A stretch of 24,108 nt of DNA from Helicobacteraceae bacterium (GTDB taxonomy: Bacteria > Campylobacterota > Campylobacteria > Campylobacterales > Sulfurimonadaceae): the NCBI GenBank assembly GCA_947497635.1, contig CANMHZ010000002.1:1-24108 (forward strand). Reading direction: 5' to 3'. Positions 7,599 to 15,957 of the stretch are shown in pieces. A program made the translations under genes and the position numbers. The notes beneath the pieces were generated by a model. That model was not told where the DNA came from. It worked only from the letters and a program-made list of their open reading frames with translations, and did no database searches. How positions within the stretch are numbered: the stretch's first letter is position 1; the number at the start of each line of letters is the position of its first letter.

Positions 7599-8519
7599 TT
7601 ATTTGCTAAGATCGGTGACATACGCACCAAGGGCTTTAACTTGTACTTCAGTCAAGTTATTAAATGCTGGCATTGCACCAATTGCACCTTTTTTACCATC
7701 TTTCAATACAGTTGCTACCATAGTAGCTTCCCATCCATTGATTTTTGGAGCTACTGATGGCATTCCTTCGCCATTTTCACCATGACACGTGTTACATGTA
7801 CCTGCAGTAAATGCAGCTTTTCCTGCTACATCATCCGCTTTAAAACCTGATGCAACATATTTTGCAACGGCATCAATTTGAGCAGGATCTTGCAACAACA
7901 TTGGCGGCATACCACCTGGGTAATCTGTTTTGAAATTATTTCCACCATTGTTGATTACATGTTTGACTGATTTCTCGTCCAAACGATGTGTCAAGTTGGC
8001 AGCTTTACCATCAATACCGTCCGCTTGAAGACCATGACAAGGCGCACATTGAACGATAAATACCGATCCACCCATCTCTTTAAGCGTTTCAGCATCCATA
8101 CTTTTATGTTCAGCTTCGAATTTTGCATCATGTACTGCTACATCTGCATTATACTCACCAATTTGTGAATACGCATTGACAGGGTATCCTGCAAGGAAAT
8201 ACCACATCGCCCAAACGATTGAACCCAAGAAAATAACTGCCCATCCAAAAGGAAGTTCGTTTTTATATTCTCCAATTCCATCCCAATTTTCATCCGCAAG
8301 CTTACCCGTTGCCGTGTCACTTTGCATCTGTCGAACGTATTTAGTAACGACAAAAGAGGTTACTATAACGAGGATAACTGCACCCAATATGGCAAGCATA
8401 TTGACCCAGTCACCGTCCTTCATAAGCTTATCTACTCCGCCAGCCATTTCGACTGCCACGTAGGTGAACCCAAGCATTGCAATTACAACTATGATAGCAG
8501 CTAGTACTGTCTTATTCAT
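7599..8519 (-). CDS. ccoP: cbb3-type cytochrome c oxidase subunit III, diheme
   Basis: A 306-residue protein with membrane spans near residues 5-25, 40-60 and 93-112, followed by two cytochrome c domains. Heme attachment motifs are CAPCH at 158-162 and CNTCH at 242-246. Methionine ligands fit GGMPPM (Met204) and GAMPAF (Met283). The subunit carries electrons from soluble cytochrome c to CcoO/CcoN at the periplasmic face. AGGAGG lies just before the ATG. The gene follows ccoQ by nine bases and is followed by DUF4006. The three N-terminal spans are more than the single span of the classic Bradyrhizobium-type CcoP. Confidence 0.97.
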   Translation of the reverse strand: MNKTVLAAIIVVIAMLGFTYVAVEMAGGVDKLMKDGDWVNMLAILGAVILVIVTSFVVTKYVRQMQSDTATGKLADENWDGIGEYKNELPFGWAVIFLGSIVWAMWYFLAGYPVNAYSQIGEYNADVAVHDAKFEAEHKSMDAETLKEMGGSVFIVQCAPCHGLQADGIDGKAANLTHRLDEKSVKHVINNGGNNFKTDYPGGMPPMLLQDPAQIDAVAKYVASGFKADDVAGKAAFTAGTCNTCHGENGEGMPSVAPKINGWEATMVATVLKDGKKGAIGAMPAFNNLTEVQVKALGAYVTDLSK

Positions 8520-8528
8520 CTATGCCTC

Positions 8529-8744
8529 CTACTTTTTTATCTCATCGTTTTTTGAGATCTCCTCGATCGGTTGATCGGTGATCTCATCATGTAACGCGAT
8601 ATTGCCATATTTCTCATAATCGCGTGTCCCTCTTTTCTGAGAGCTGTACAAGTGATAAATATACCCGTACAACACCGCCACCAAGAAGGCGGTAAAGAAA
8701 AAATAGCCATACGCTTGAAATGTTGCAATGTCTACGCTGTTCAT
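8529..8744 (-). CDS. ccoQ: cbb3-type oxidase small subunit CcoQ
   Basis: A 71-residue protein with one membrane span (AYGYFFFTAFLVAVLYGYIY, residues 11-30), then YSSQKRGTRDYEKYGNIAL, which is the usual CcoQ cytoplasmic pattern, and an acidic tail. CcoQ stabilises the interaction of CcoP with the CcoNO core. Its ATG overlaps the ccoO stop codon as TAATG, so translation is coupled. It sits in the standard position between ccoO and ccoP. Confidence 0.93.
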   Translation of the reverse strand: MNSVDIATFQAYGYFFFTAFLVAVLYGYIYHLYSSQKRGTRDYEKYGNIALHDEITDQPIEEISKNDEIKK

Positions 8745-9436
8745 TATTTCAAGCTATTAAGATAAGCAATAATTGCAACGATTTCAGGAATTTCACCTGC
8801 TGCAATTTTGTCTTTAACATCTTGATCTTTCATATCCGCTGCAATTACTTTTGCTTCTTCAAGAGCTGATGCACGAGCACCCTCAACTGTATCAGCCAAA
8901 GCAACTGTCGCTTTTGAACCGTCTGCCATTGGAATTTCTGCATTGTAAGGAACAGCAAATACATTCATTACCGTCAATTGCTCAGCATACGCTGTATCAA
9001 TATCCGCTGTATTTTTGAACATCCAACCGTATGCTGGCATAATAGAACCTGGAACAACTGCAACAGGATCTTTCATGTGATTTTCGTGCCAATCTGTTGT
9101 GCGGTAGTTACCTACACGCATCAAGTCAGGACCAGTACGTTTTGAACCCCAAAGGAATGGACGATCATACGCATACTCTCCACTCAAAGAGTAGTGACCA
9201 TAACGATCAGTTTCCGATTTAAATGGACGAATCAACTGTGAGTGACATGCGTTACAACTATTTTTGATGTAAACATGACGACCAGCAAGCTCAAGCGTCG
9301 AATAAGGTTTAGTCCCTACGACAGGCTGTGATGCCTGCGCAAAGTTTGGCAAAATCTCAATGAGACCAGCAAACGCAATAACAACAAAGACAGCAACCGC
9401 AAAAAAGAACGGGTTTTTTTCTAACCAATGAAACAT
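8744..9436 (-). CDS. ccoO: cbb3-type oxidase subunit II, monoheme cytochrome c
   Basis: A 230-residue protein with one N-terminal membrane anchor (residues 10-30) and a single heme c motif, CNACH at 61-65, followed by SQLIRPFKSETDRYGHYSLSGE, a strongly conserved CcoO stretch. The distal methionine is probably in GSIMPAYGWMF. It passes electrons from CcoP to the low-spin heme of CcoN. Between the heme motif and the C-terminus lies an Ala/Asp-rich insert (EEAKVIAADMKDQDVKDKIA), typical of epsilonproteobacterial CcoO. A clear AAGGAGGGG precedes the ATG, and the gene follows ccoN by 14 bases. Confidence 0.97.
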   Translation of the reverse strand: MFHWLEKNPFFFAVAVFVVIAFAGLIEILPNFAQASQPVVGTKPYSTLELAGRHVYIKNSCNACHSQLIRPFKSETDRYGHYSLSGEYAYDRPFLWGSKRTGPDLMRVGNYRTTDWHENHMKDPVAVVPGSIMPAYGWMFKNTADIDTAYAEQLTVMNVFAVPYNAEIPMADGSKATVALADTVEGARASALEEAKVIAADMKDQDVKDKIAAGEIPEIVAIIAYLNSLK

Positions 9437-9450
9437 TTTCCCCTCCTTAA

Positions 9451-10932
9451 TTATGCGCCCATAGGCGATGCGTTTTGAAGTTCAGACTCTTCAACACGGC
9501 GACCACTTGTCATTGTTTTGTACATATTGTACGCGAACAAGAACATACCAACGAGATACAATGTACCACCAACCGCACGAATAGTGTAGTATGGGTGCAA
9601 TACAGTTACTGTATCAATAAATGAATAAGCCAAGTTACCAAATTCATCATGTGCACGCCACATCATACCTTGAGTAATACCTGCAATCCACATAGATGTG
9701 AAATACAAAACAACCCCAAGAGTTTGAATCCAAAATTGTGTATTCATCAATGATTTAGAATAAATCTCACGTTTGAATACACGTGGAGCCATATGGAACA
9801 ATGATGCCATAATCATAAATGCAACCCAACCAAGAGTACCATCATGAACGTGACCTACGATCCAGTCAGTAAAGTGAGCCAAAGCATTAACAGATTTGAT
9901 CGCTTGAATAGGACCTTCAAGAGTTGAGAACATGTAGAAAGTAGACGCGAGGATCATAAATTTGATCAACGGACTACTAGCAACTTGTTGCCATTCACCC
10001 TTCATCGTAAGAAGCATATTGATCGCAGAACCCCATGATGGGAGAATCAAAACAATCGAGAAAACAGACCCCATAGTTTGCATCCAATCAGGTACAGTCG
10101 AGAACAACAAGTGGTGTCCGCCAGCCCAAAGGTATACAAACATCAATCCCCAAAACGCAAGTAAAGAGAGTTTATACGAATAAACAGCTTGACCTGATTC
10201 TTTTGGAAGGAAGTAATAAATCATCGCAACGATAGGAACCGTGAAACCAAACGCAACAGCGTTATGTCCATACCACCATTCTACGAGCGCATCATTGGTC
10301 CCTGCATACATTGAAACAGAGTGATACCATGCACCAATTCCACCTGAAGCGAAATACGTTGGAATTTCCATATTGTTGAAAAGATACAACATAGCAATAC
10401 CAAGGAAGGTAGCAATGTAATACCAGATAGAAATATACAATGATTTTTCACGGCGAATACCGATCAAACCAAAAATTTGCAGACCCCAAATAACCCATAC
10501 CACAACAATAGCGATATCAATAGGCCATTCAAATTCAGCATATTCTTTAGACGTAGTGATTCCCAATAAAAGTGAACCGACAACCGCAACAACTACTAAT
10601 AAATAAAGCGCAAAGTGCAATTTCCCGAGGAACATCAAGAATTTTGACTCCGCCATAGAAACTTTTAATACACGTTGACCTACATAATACCAAGTAGCAA
10701 AGATACCACTTACAGTGAATCCGAAAATAACTGCATCGGTATGCAATGGACGAAGACGGCTAAAATTGGTATACTCCGCCAATCCTTCTCCCGCTATCGT
10801 ATTAACAGCTGGAAATGCCATTTCCCACGCCAAAATAACGCCGACAAGCATCCCGACAATACCGAGTACAACAGTTGTAAGCATAAACATCTTCGCAACC
10901 GTGTAATCATACTCCAATGGACGATTCTCCAT
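9451..10932 (-). CDS. ccoN: cbb3-type cytochrome c oxidase catalytic subunit I
   Basis: A 493-residue, 12-span C-family heme-copper oxidase with all expected ligands: His64 in RPLHTD and His363 for the low-spin heme, His361 for the high-spin heme, and His223 in GHNAVAFGF plus His273-His274 in GGHH for CuB. Tyr267 in YLWAGGHH is in place for the cross-linked tyrosine of C-family enzymes, and Glu339 in LEGP is present. It reduces oxygen to water at high affinity and pumps protons, so the cell probably respires microaerobically. AAGGAGG lies ahead of the ATG. It is the first gene of the operon, preceded by a 275-base non-coding stretch. Confidence 0.98.
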   Translation of the reverse strand: MENRPLEYDYTVAKMFMLTTVVLGIVGMLVGVILAWEMAFPAVNTIAGEGLAEYTNFSRLRPLHTDAVIFGFTVSGIFATWYYVGQRVLKVSMAESKFLMFLGKLHFALYLLVVVAVVGSLLLGITTSKEYAEFEWPIDIAIVVVWVIWGLQIFGLIGIRREKSLYISIWYYIATFLGIAMLYLFNNMEIPTYFASGGIGAWYHSVSMYAGTNDALVEWWYGHNAVAFGFTVPIVAMIYYFLPKESGQAVYSYKLSLLAFWGLMFVYLWAGGHHLLFSTVPDWMQTMGSVFSIVLILPSWGSAINMLLTMKGEWQQVASSPLIKFMILASTFYMFSTLEGPIQAIKSVNALAHFTDWIVGHVHDGTLGWVAFMIMASLFHMAPRVFKREIYSKSLMNTQFWIQTLGVVLYFTSMWIAGITQGMMWRAHDEFGNLAYSFIDTVTVLHPYYTIRAVGGTLYLVGMFLFAYNMYKTMTSGRRVEESELQNASPMGA

Positions 10933-10992
10933 TTACGACCTCCTTAAAAGATTCAAAGCATAAAAGCCTATTTCGAACATCTGCAAAAAACC

Positions 10993-10998
10993 CTTATA
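10993..10998 (-). promoter_or_regulatory. Possible -10 element of the cco operon
   Basis: On the minus strand the stretch TTTTTAATAATATAAGG lies about 60 bases before the ccoN start and gives TATAAG as a -10-like hexamer with T-rich DNA upstream, the usual Campylobacterota promoter style. There is no recognisable -35. The rest of the 275-base ccoN-carA interval holds the carA terminator and otherwise A+T-rich sequence without an open frame worth reporting. No convincing FNR-type palindrome was found. Confidence 0.35.
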
Positions 10999-11167
10999 TT
11001 ATTAAAAATAGCGGCTTCTCTTAACACAAATGTAACATTCATAGGCTATTAGACACTCTAATGATAGCGACGTGTTCTTTTAATAACTCTTAAAATATTA
11101 AATATTTTGCTTGATAGTCGTACTTAGTGATATTTTTAAGATTAATAAAAGAATTAAGAGAAGAAAA

Positions 11168-11194
11168 GTAACACCTAGCTAAAGGAGGTGTTAC
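11168..11194 (-). terminator. Intrinsic terminator of the DUF507-carA operon
   Basis: A perfect 9-bp inverted repeat, GTAACACCT at 11168-11176 and AGGTGTTAC at 11186-11194, with a nine-base loop. It lies 14 bases beyond the carA stop. On the minus strand the hairpin is followed by TTTTCTT and preceded by seven T, so it could also act in the other direction. This is the clearest intrinsic terminator in the window. Confidence 0.82.
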
Positions 11195-11207
11195 AAAAAA
11201 AGTGAAG

Positions 11208-12335
11208 TTAGCGTTGAATTAAGTTTAAAAATTCTGAGAAGATATAGCGACTTTCTTTGGGTCCTGGACTAGCTTCTGGGTGATGCTGTACTGAAAATAC
11301 TGGTGCATCTTTATAACGAAGTCCTTCAATCGTATTGTCAAACAGATTAATATGGGTCACATCCGCAATTTCCCGCACCGATTCAGGGACATTATAATTA
11401 TGATTTTGTGCCGTGATCTCTACCATTCCTGTCTGAACGTTTTTCACAGGATGATTCCCACCGTGATGTCCAAACTTGAGTTTATGAGTATCGTGACCGT
11501 GTGCAATACTCAAAAGCTGATGTCCCAAACAAATTCCAAATAGTGGAATCTTACGCGCAATCAGCTTTTTGATCTCTTCTTGTTCTTGCTTGAGAACCAA
11601 GGGATCCCCCGGACCATTGGAAAGAAATACACCATCAATCTCTTTGGCATCATAACGGGCAATCAGATCATCTCCGTTAAAACTATTTGGTAATACTTCA
11701 ACCTCTAAACCTGCTTGGGTAAGCTCATTGAGAATATTGCGCTTCACCCCAAAATCTATCGCTGCAATACGGGCTTTAGGAGCGGGTGCTTCATTGTAAC
11801 AAAAGTTAAACGGGTCATACACCCCATTCGTATGGGTATAGGCTACTTTTGTACTCACTTCTTGAATATAATTGATCTCTTCAATACGTGGAGCGGCTTC
11901 AAGAAGTTTTTTGAGCTCTTCTTTATCGCTGACAATTGTTGAGGCAATCATCATCATAGCACCCTCACTACGCAACATTTTGGTCAAATAGCGGGTATCA
12001 ATATCACAAATACCGAGAACGCCGTGTTTTTCCAAAAAAGTATGTAGCGCTTCTTGGGCTCTAAAAGAAGAATATTGACTTTGATATTGACGGACAATTA
12101 CCCCTTTACAATGGGCAATTTTACTCTCCATATCTTCATCATTTACCCCAACATTTCCGATTTCAGGCATAGTAAAAGTAATAAACTGCCCCGCATACGA
12201 AGGGTCAGAAATAATCTCTTGATACCCTGTTAGAGAGGTATTAAAAACAATCTCGCCCACATTGGTACCCTCTGCACCAAAACTTTTTGCCGATAAATAA
12301 GTTCCATTTTCAAGATAAATCCATACGTCGCGCAT
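11208..12335 (-). CDS. carA: Carbamoyl-phosphate synthase small subunit
   Basis: A 375-residue glutamine amidotransferase subunit. The N-terminal half is the CarA-specific domain (ENGTYLSAKSFGAEGTNVGE, then NTSLTGYQEIISDPSYAGQ). The C-terminal half is a class I glutaminase with Cys269 in FGICLGHQLL and His352/Glu354 in VQHHPEASPGP. It hydrolyses glutamine and channels ammonia to CarB for carbamoyl phosphate used in arginine and pyrimidine synthesis. carB is not in the window. The ATG overlaps the DUF507 stop as TAATG, and a strong terminator follows the stop. Confidence 0.98.
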   Translation of the reverse strand: MRDVWIYLENGTYLSAKSFGAEGTNVGEIVFNTSLTGYQEIISDPSYAGQFITFTMPEIGNVGVNDEDMESKIAHCKGVIVRQYQSQYSSFRAQEALHTFLEKHGVLGICDIDTRYLTKMLRSEGAMMMIASTIVSDKEELKKLLEAAPRIEEINYIQEVSTKVAYTHTNGVYDPFNFCYNEAPAPKARIAAIDFGVKRNILNELTQAGLEVEVLPNSFNGDDLIARYDAKEIDGVFLSNGPGDPLVLKQEQEEIKKLIARKIPLFGICLGHQLLSIAHGHDTHKLKFGHHGGNHPVKNVQTGMVEITAQNHNYNVPESVREIADVTHINLFDNTIEGLRYKDAPVFSVQHHPEASPGPKESRYIFSEFLNLIQR

Positions 12336-12886
12336 TATGCCATCCCTCTTCGTGCTACTTCATCTTTGTAGAGTTTTTCATACAAAATCTCATATTCATC
12401 CGTCCCCGGAATCACACGTCTCTTGTAACTTTTTATTTTTTCATACACCGCATTTTCAAGCTCATTTGTATCCGCAATAAATGTTGTTATTGCATCATAA
12501 ATGATATTCTTGATACGATTTTCGCTCACATCATAATTAATAAGATCCTCTTCGTACAACTCATCCAAGATTTTATGAGCAATATCAGAATAGCGATCTT
12601 CATACGATAAAATTACGCCAAATTCAGGAGCCAATTTCTTTTTAATCATAAAAAAGAGTTGTCGCTCATCCGCTAGATAGTAGTCAATCTGCTCTTCATT
12701 GGCACTAACAATCGCTTTGACTTTCTCTTCAAGTGCCATCTCTTGCTTGACACTCTCGACAAGTACTTTTTCAGCCGCGCGTGCGGTAGCTTCCAGCCCA
12801 TGAGTCATGGTCACCAATCCGCTACGGTTAAGATCAACAGCGATACGACTCGAAATATGGGGGATATGGGAGAGTGAAACTTTCAT
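12335..12886 (-). CDS. DUF507 family protein
   Basis: A 183-residue soluble protein with alternating helical charged segments. It starts MKVSLSHIPHISSRIAVDLN and ends with KSYKRRVIPGTDEYEILYEK, the pattern of DUF507 proteins of Campylobacterota and Aquificae. No membrane span or catalytic motif is visible. It is the first gene of a two-gene operon with carA and is translationally coupled to it. As I recall the pairing is conserved in Campylobacterota, but that does not show a functional link. Shine-Dalgarno is weak (AGGGC). Confidence 0.88.
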   Translation of the reverse strand: MKVSLSHIPHISSRIAVDLNRSGLVTMTHGLEATARAAEKVLVESVKQEMALEEKVKAIVSANEEQIDYYLADERQLFFMIKKKLAPEFGVILSYEDRYSDIAHKILDELYEEDLINYDVSENRIKNIIYDAITTFIADTNELENAVYEKIKSYKRRVIPGTDEYEILYEKLYKDEVARRGMA

Positions 12887-12912
12887 GAACTGCCCTATGA
12901 TACTTTTTTGCT

Positions 12913-12918
12913 ATTATA
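12913..12918 (-). promoter_or_regulatory. -10 element for DUF507-carA
   Basis: The minus strand reads TTCTGTATAATAGC with a perfect TATAAT 27 bases before the DUF507 ATG. No -35 match is evident, which is normal in Campylobacterota. The predicted transcript leader is about 20 nucleotides. Confidence 0.55.
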
Positions 12919-12957
12919 CAGAAGATGAACTCTAAAATCGCTTAGAAATACCTCTAT

Positions 12958-13491
12958 TTATTTCTTGTTAGGCAACTCGGAGGGGATTTTTTGCAATGCT
13001 GCTGTCATTTCGGCCCCTTTTTTCGGATCCATTTTCCCCAATATCTGACTCACAATCTTAGGATTTAGCGTACTTAGAATATCTGAAGCCTCTTTTACTT
13101 CCATTTGAGCCAAAATATTAGCTGAGGATGCAGGCTTCATTTTCGTATAGGCTTGCGATACTTTATTGCTTTTAAGCTGTTTAATCTCTTCTAAAATCTT
13201 TTTGTTATCCGCAACCATTTTTTGGATAGACACTTCTCGGGTTTTGATCTCTTGAAGCTTTTGATCCACCGCAGTACCTCTGCCTTGCACCATCGCCTCT
13301 TTTTTCTTGAGCAAATCCTCAGTAGCACGTTTGAGAGCATCGAGCGATTGACGCTGCTCATCTATTTTCCCCAACTCTATCAAAAGTTCATTTTTACGTG
13401 ATTCGAAAATCTGAGTGCACTCATACGATTTGGTTGGCGCACCATAAACAGCTCCTGCAATCAGAAGGGATAACAGTAGAACTTTTCTCAT
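12958..13491 (-). CDS. MotE-like flagellar protein with MgtE-N-type C-terminal domain
   Basis: A 177-residue protein: a signal peptide or anchor (MRKVLLLSLLIAGAVYGAPT), a long coiled coil from about residue 35 to 115, then a helical domain with ANILAQMEVKEASDILSTLN and KIVSQILGKMDPKKGAEMTAA. That last pattern is the MgtE_N/FliG-middle-like repeat found in MotE of Helicobacter and related proteins. MotE is a periplasmic chaperone or partner of MotC or of stator-scaffold proteins. It is ATGA-coupled to the FliJ-like gene upstream, which supports a flagellar role. Confidence 0.8.
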   Translation of the reverse strand: MRKVLLLSLLIAGAVYGAPTKSYECTQIFESRKNELLIELGKIDEQRQSLDALKRATEDLLKKKEAMVQGRGTAVDQKLQEIKTREVSIQKMVADNKKILEEIKQLKSNKVSQAYTKMKPASSANILAQMEVKEASDILSTLNPKIVSQILGKMDPKKGAEMTAALQKIPSELPNKK

Positions 13492-13907
13492 AGAATCTCT
13501 CTTTTATAGGTCATTACACCAATTTCATCCAACATTTTAGCCTCTTCTTTTTTCATCTTTGCTGTGTGAGCGTGTGTTTCTTGAACTTCAAGGTAATTGA
13601 ATTTTTCATACTCAACTCGCGCATCTCGAAACGCTTGCTGCATTTGAAGCTGATAGTGTTGCGCATTTTCGAGGAGACCTGCACACCGTTGAATTTCATA
13701 ATACTGCACTTGTATAATCGACTGTGCTTGAATCAACTCACCGACAGAACCACTGGTTGGTAGATCAAAAGTTGAGAGAAGCGCGTATGCGTCACTCAAA
13801 GCAACCGATGCAGCCGAAAGAGCATTATTCGCCCCAATAAGATTGCGTTCTGCTTGGTCAAGCCCTTTTTTTTTGAGTTTTACTAAAGGGGCGTATTTGG
13901 ATTTCAT
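13488..13907 (-). CDS. fliJ: FliJ-like flagellar export chaperone
   Basis: A 139-residue, almost entirely helical coiled-coil protein beginning KSKYAPLVKLKKKGLDQAE, a FliJ-like N-terminus. FliJ binds the FliI-FliH ATPase and FlhA and helps energise flagellar type III export. Similarity in this family is low, so the call rests on length, coiled-coil character, the N-terminal pattern and coupling to the MotE-like gene. An AGGA lies about 12 bases before the ATG, which is further than usual. No sigma-54 or sigma-28 promoter was recognised upstream. Confidence 0.68.
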   Translation of the reverse strand: MKSKYAPLVKLKKKGLDQAERNLIGANNALSAASVALSDAYALLSTFDLPTSGSVGELIQAQSIIQVQYYEIQRCAGLLENAQHYQLQMQQAFRDARVEYEKFNYLEVQETHAHTAKMKKEEAKMLDEIGVMTYKREIL

Positions 13908-13993
13908 TTATTTTAATCTTCCTAGCATTTCTATTGCCCCTGCTTCAAATTCCGAAAAAACTCAGCATAACCGTACTTTATAAAAACTTTTAT

Positions 13994-15193
13994 CTATAGT
14001 TTTATAACCCTAACCAGCGTCCCAACCTCCAAATCTCCATCCTCTTCACCGCATATCATTAATGCTGAATTGCCAAGTAAATTGGTTAGAATCGCAGAAC
14101 TTCCCGTCTTTTTGCCCTCAAAATCGACCCAATAACGTCCGTCTTCAAAAGAAAGATTACATGCCGTAAATTCGCTCTTATTGGAACGCTTGGCAAAAGG
14201 GACTTTGAGCGTCGCTTCGATGGGTTCGTAAGGATTTGAACACTCCATCATCCGTGCTATCAACGGTGCGACATAGAGGATGAAGGTAACTGTGGAGGAG
14301 TAGGCAAATCCGGGAAGAGAGACAATAAACTTCTCTCCTCGTTGTGCTACCATCACGTGTTGCCCCGGTTTGATATTGACCCCTTTGAAGATCACTTCTG
14401 CGCCAAGTGCGGGGACAATATCTTTGACGAAATCATAGTCCCCTACACTGACACCACCTGTACTGACCACGATATCACTCGAGCGTAACGCCTCTTCAAA
14501 ACGTGCCATAATCGCATTTTTATCATCACCTACGATTCCCATTTGAATCGGTTCGCCTCCATTTTGAGTCACCAATGCTTCTAACGTATAGCTATTGGAG
14601 CTTCGAATTTGTCCTGCATGACGGGCAACTTCCCCCACTTCCAAAATCTCACTTCCTGTAGCGATAATGCTGACGCGTGGACGCTGTGTGACACTGACCA
14701 TCACACGGTTAATCCCTGCCAATACACCGATTTGGGCAAAACCGATTTTACTACCCCAACCAATAAGGACTTCCCCTCTACGGTAACTCTCAGCGATAGG
14801 ACGAACAGCGAATCCCAAAGGAACCGTTTTATTAATAGATATTCGTCCCTCTTGAACGGTAACATTTTCGATAGGAATAAGTGTATCCGCGCCCATAGGC
14901 ATCAATGAACCCGTAAAGGTTTTGATACACATACCGCTCACCACTTTACCAACCTCATCCGCACCTGCAGGATTGTCTCCTAAAATATCCAAGCTATCAT
15001 ACTCGGCTAAATCCGAATGAATGACCGCATACCCATCCATTGCCGACATTGGATGCGTTGGATAATCTTCATCGGCAACAATATCTTCACTCAAAATGCG
15101 CCCGAGTGCACTACTGATAAAAAGTCGCTCACTGCGAAGAGTTCCCATAGGTAAAAGAGTTAACATGTTTTGAGACGTTTCATAGCTAATCAT
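13994..15193 (-). CDS. moeA: Molybdopterin molybdotransferase
   Basis: A 399-residue MoeA. Characteristic pieces include DEDYPTHPMSAMDGYAV near residue 40, GADTLIPIENV, the MoCF-fold segments ISIIATGSEIL-like (RVSIIATGSEILEVG), RSSNSYTLEALV and STGGVSVGDYDFVKD, and a C-terminal beta domain. It inserts molybdate into MPT-AMP to give molybdenum cofactor. The loop usually written LPGNPVS reads LPGFAYSS here. The ATG overlaps the moaE stop by four bases. The product is probably needed by nitrate reductase, formate dehydrogenase or sulfur-oxidising molybdoenzymes elsewhere in the genome. Confidence 0.96.
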   Translation of the reverse strand: MISYETSQNMLTLLPMGTLRSERLFISSALGRILSEDIVADEDYPTHPMSAMDGYAVIHSDLAEYDSLDILGDNPAGADEVGKVVSGMCIKTFTGSLMPMGADTLIPIENVTVQEGRISINKTVPLGFAVRPIAESYRRGEVLIGWGSKIGFAQIGVLAGINRVMVSVTQRPRVSIIATGSEILEVGEVARHAGQIRSSNSYTLEALVTQNGGEPIQMGIVGDDKNAIMARFEEALRSSDIVVSTGGVSVGDYDFVKDIVPALGAEVIFKGVNIKPGQHVMVAQRGEKFIVSLPGFAYSSTVTFILYVAPLIARMMECSNPYEPIEATLKVPFAKRSNKSEFTACNLSFEDGRYWVDFEGKKTGSSAILTNLLGNSALMICGEEDGDLEVGTLVRVIKL

Positions 15194-15636
15194 ACGTTTC
15201 CTCCCAACAATCCTGCACCCACAATCGCCGTAGAGCGATCAAGTGCATAAAGTCGTTGTCCATTTTTAAGATCATATTTCCATATAGGGGCAGAAGCTTT
15301 AAAATCTTCAACAAACGCATCAATCGTCTCCAATGCGACACGCCGTTTTGGGGAAAATACCGCTGCAATATAAGAGCTTTCATGGAGGTATACATCGCCA
15401 CGAGAGTGCGCCATTTTGAGTACAGCCCCCAAAGGTGCTACTTTAGCCACCCACGCATCGAACCACGAAGTGAGAATCGGCTCATAGACATCGAAGCTCA
15501 ATCCCTCAATCGCATCTTCTGCACGTACTGTTCCCACAAACGGGATATACGCACCGTAGTTACTCGAAGCCTCCAACGCATACCAGCGTGCTAAAATTTC
15601 AGGGACGTTTAACGCCCCATTATGCAATTCCAACAT
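15190..15636 (-). CDS. moaE: Molybdopterin synthase large subunit
   Basis: About 148 residues from the ATG at 15636, one base beyond the moaD stop. The longer frame from 15720 would run back through moaD and exceeds the usual length. The family core is present: GAYIPFVGTVRAEDAIEGLS, then HSRGDVYLHESSYIAAVFSP and DFKASAPIWKYD, which carries the two lysines expected at the active site. MoaE and the MoaD thiocarboxylate convert cyclic pyranopterin monophosphate to molybdopterin. Where many MoaE proteins have AHR, this one has PKRR. Confidence 0.93.
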   Translation of the reverse strand: MLELHNGALNVPEILARWYALEASSNYGAYIPFVGTVRAEDAIEGLSFDVYEPILTSWFDAWVAKVAPLGAVLKMAHSRGDVYLHESSYIAAVFSPKRRVALETIDAFVEDFKASAPIWKYDLKNGQRLYALDRSTAIVGAGLLGGNV

Positions 15637-15637
15637 T

Positions 15638-15859
15638 TCAACCACCACACACAGGCGGAAGAAGAGATACTTTATCTCCCTCTTTGAGAAGTGTATCCAA
15701 TGACCCAACGAGAGTATCATTCACCGCTACCGCACAGTTTTCAATCCACTCTGCCAGACTGGGATCTTGTTTTAAAACCTCGGCTACTTCTCGCAAAGTT
15801 GACGCTTCCATGCTCAAAACGGGCTTTTGAATCGGCCCTAAAAATTCTACTGTTATCAC
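15638..15859 (-). CDS. moaD: Molybdopterin synthase sulfur carrier subunit
   Basis: A 73-residue ubiquitin-fold protein ending in the essential Gly-Gly (LLPPVCGG), which is adenylated and then thiocarboxylated to donate sulfur to MoaE. The start is a GTG at 15859 with AGGA seven bases upstream. It is the first gene of moaD-moaE-moeA and is divergent from mqnA. A cysteine directly before the terminal Gly-Gly is visible; its significance is unknown. Confidence 0.93.
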   Translation of the reverse strand: MITVEFLGPIQKPVLSMEASTLREVAEVLKQDPSLAEWIENCAVAVNDTLVGSLDTLLKEGDKVSLLPPVCGG

Positions 15860-15892
15860 GCAAGTGTCCTTATATTAGACTAATATTGAGCG

Positions 15893-15898
15893 ATTATA
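15893..15898 (-). promoter_or_regulatory. -10 element for moaD-moaE-moeA
   Basis: The minus strand reads TTTTGTTATAATCG with a perfect TATAAT about 33 bases before the moaD GTG. It lies back-to-back with the mqnA -10, so the two divergent promoters share roughly 40 bp of DNA. Confidence 0.5.
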
Positions 15899-15926
15899 AC
15901 AAAAGAGCCATAAAGCACGGTTTTAG

Positions 15927-15932
15927 TATAAT
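15927..15932 (+). promoter_or_regulatory. -10 element for mqnA
   Basis: TTTTAGTATAATAATT contains a perfect TATAAT 25 bases before the proposed TTG start of mqnA. T-rich sequence lies just upstream and no -35 match is seen. Confidence 0.55.
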
Positions 15933-15957
15933 AATTATTTTTAGGGGAGCTACTATT

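Noticed and set aside
11021..11036. TTAACACAAATGTAAC upstream of ccoN as an FNR- or NssR-type site
   Set aside because: Only the outer TTA/TAA agree as an inverted repeat; it does not fit TTGAT-N4-ATCAA or TTAAC-N4-GTTAA. Too weak to annotate.
15691..15957. N-terminal extension of the mqnA frame
   Set aside because: The extension is antisense to moaD and upstream of the mqnA promoter and Shine-Dalgarno. MqnA homology begins at the TTG at 15958.
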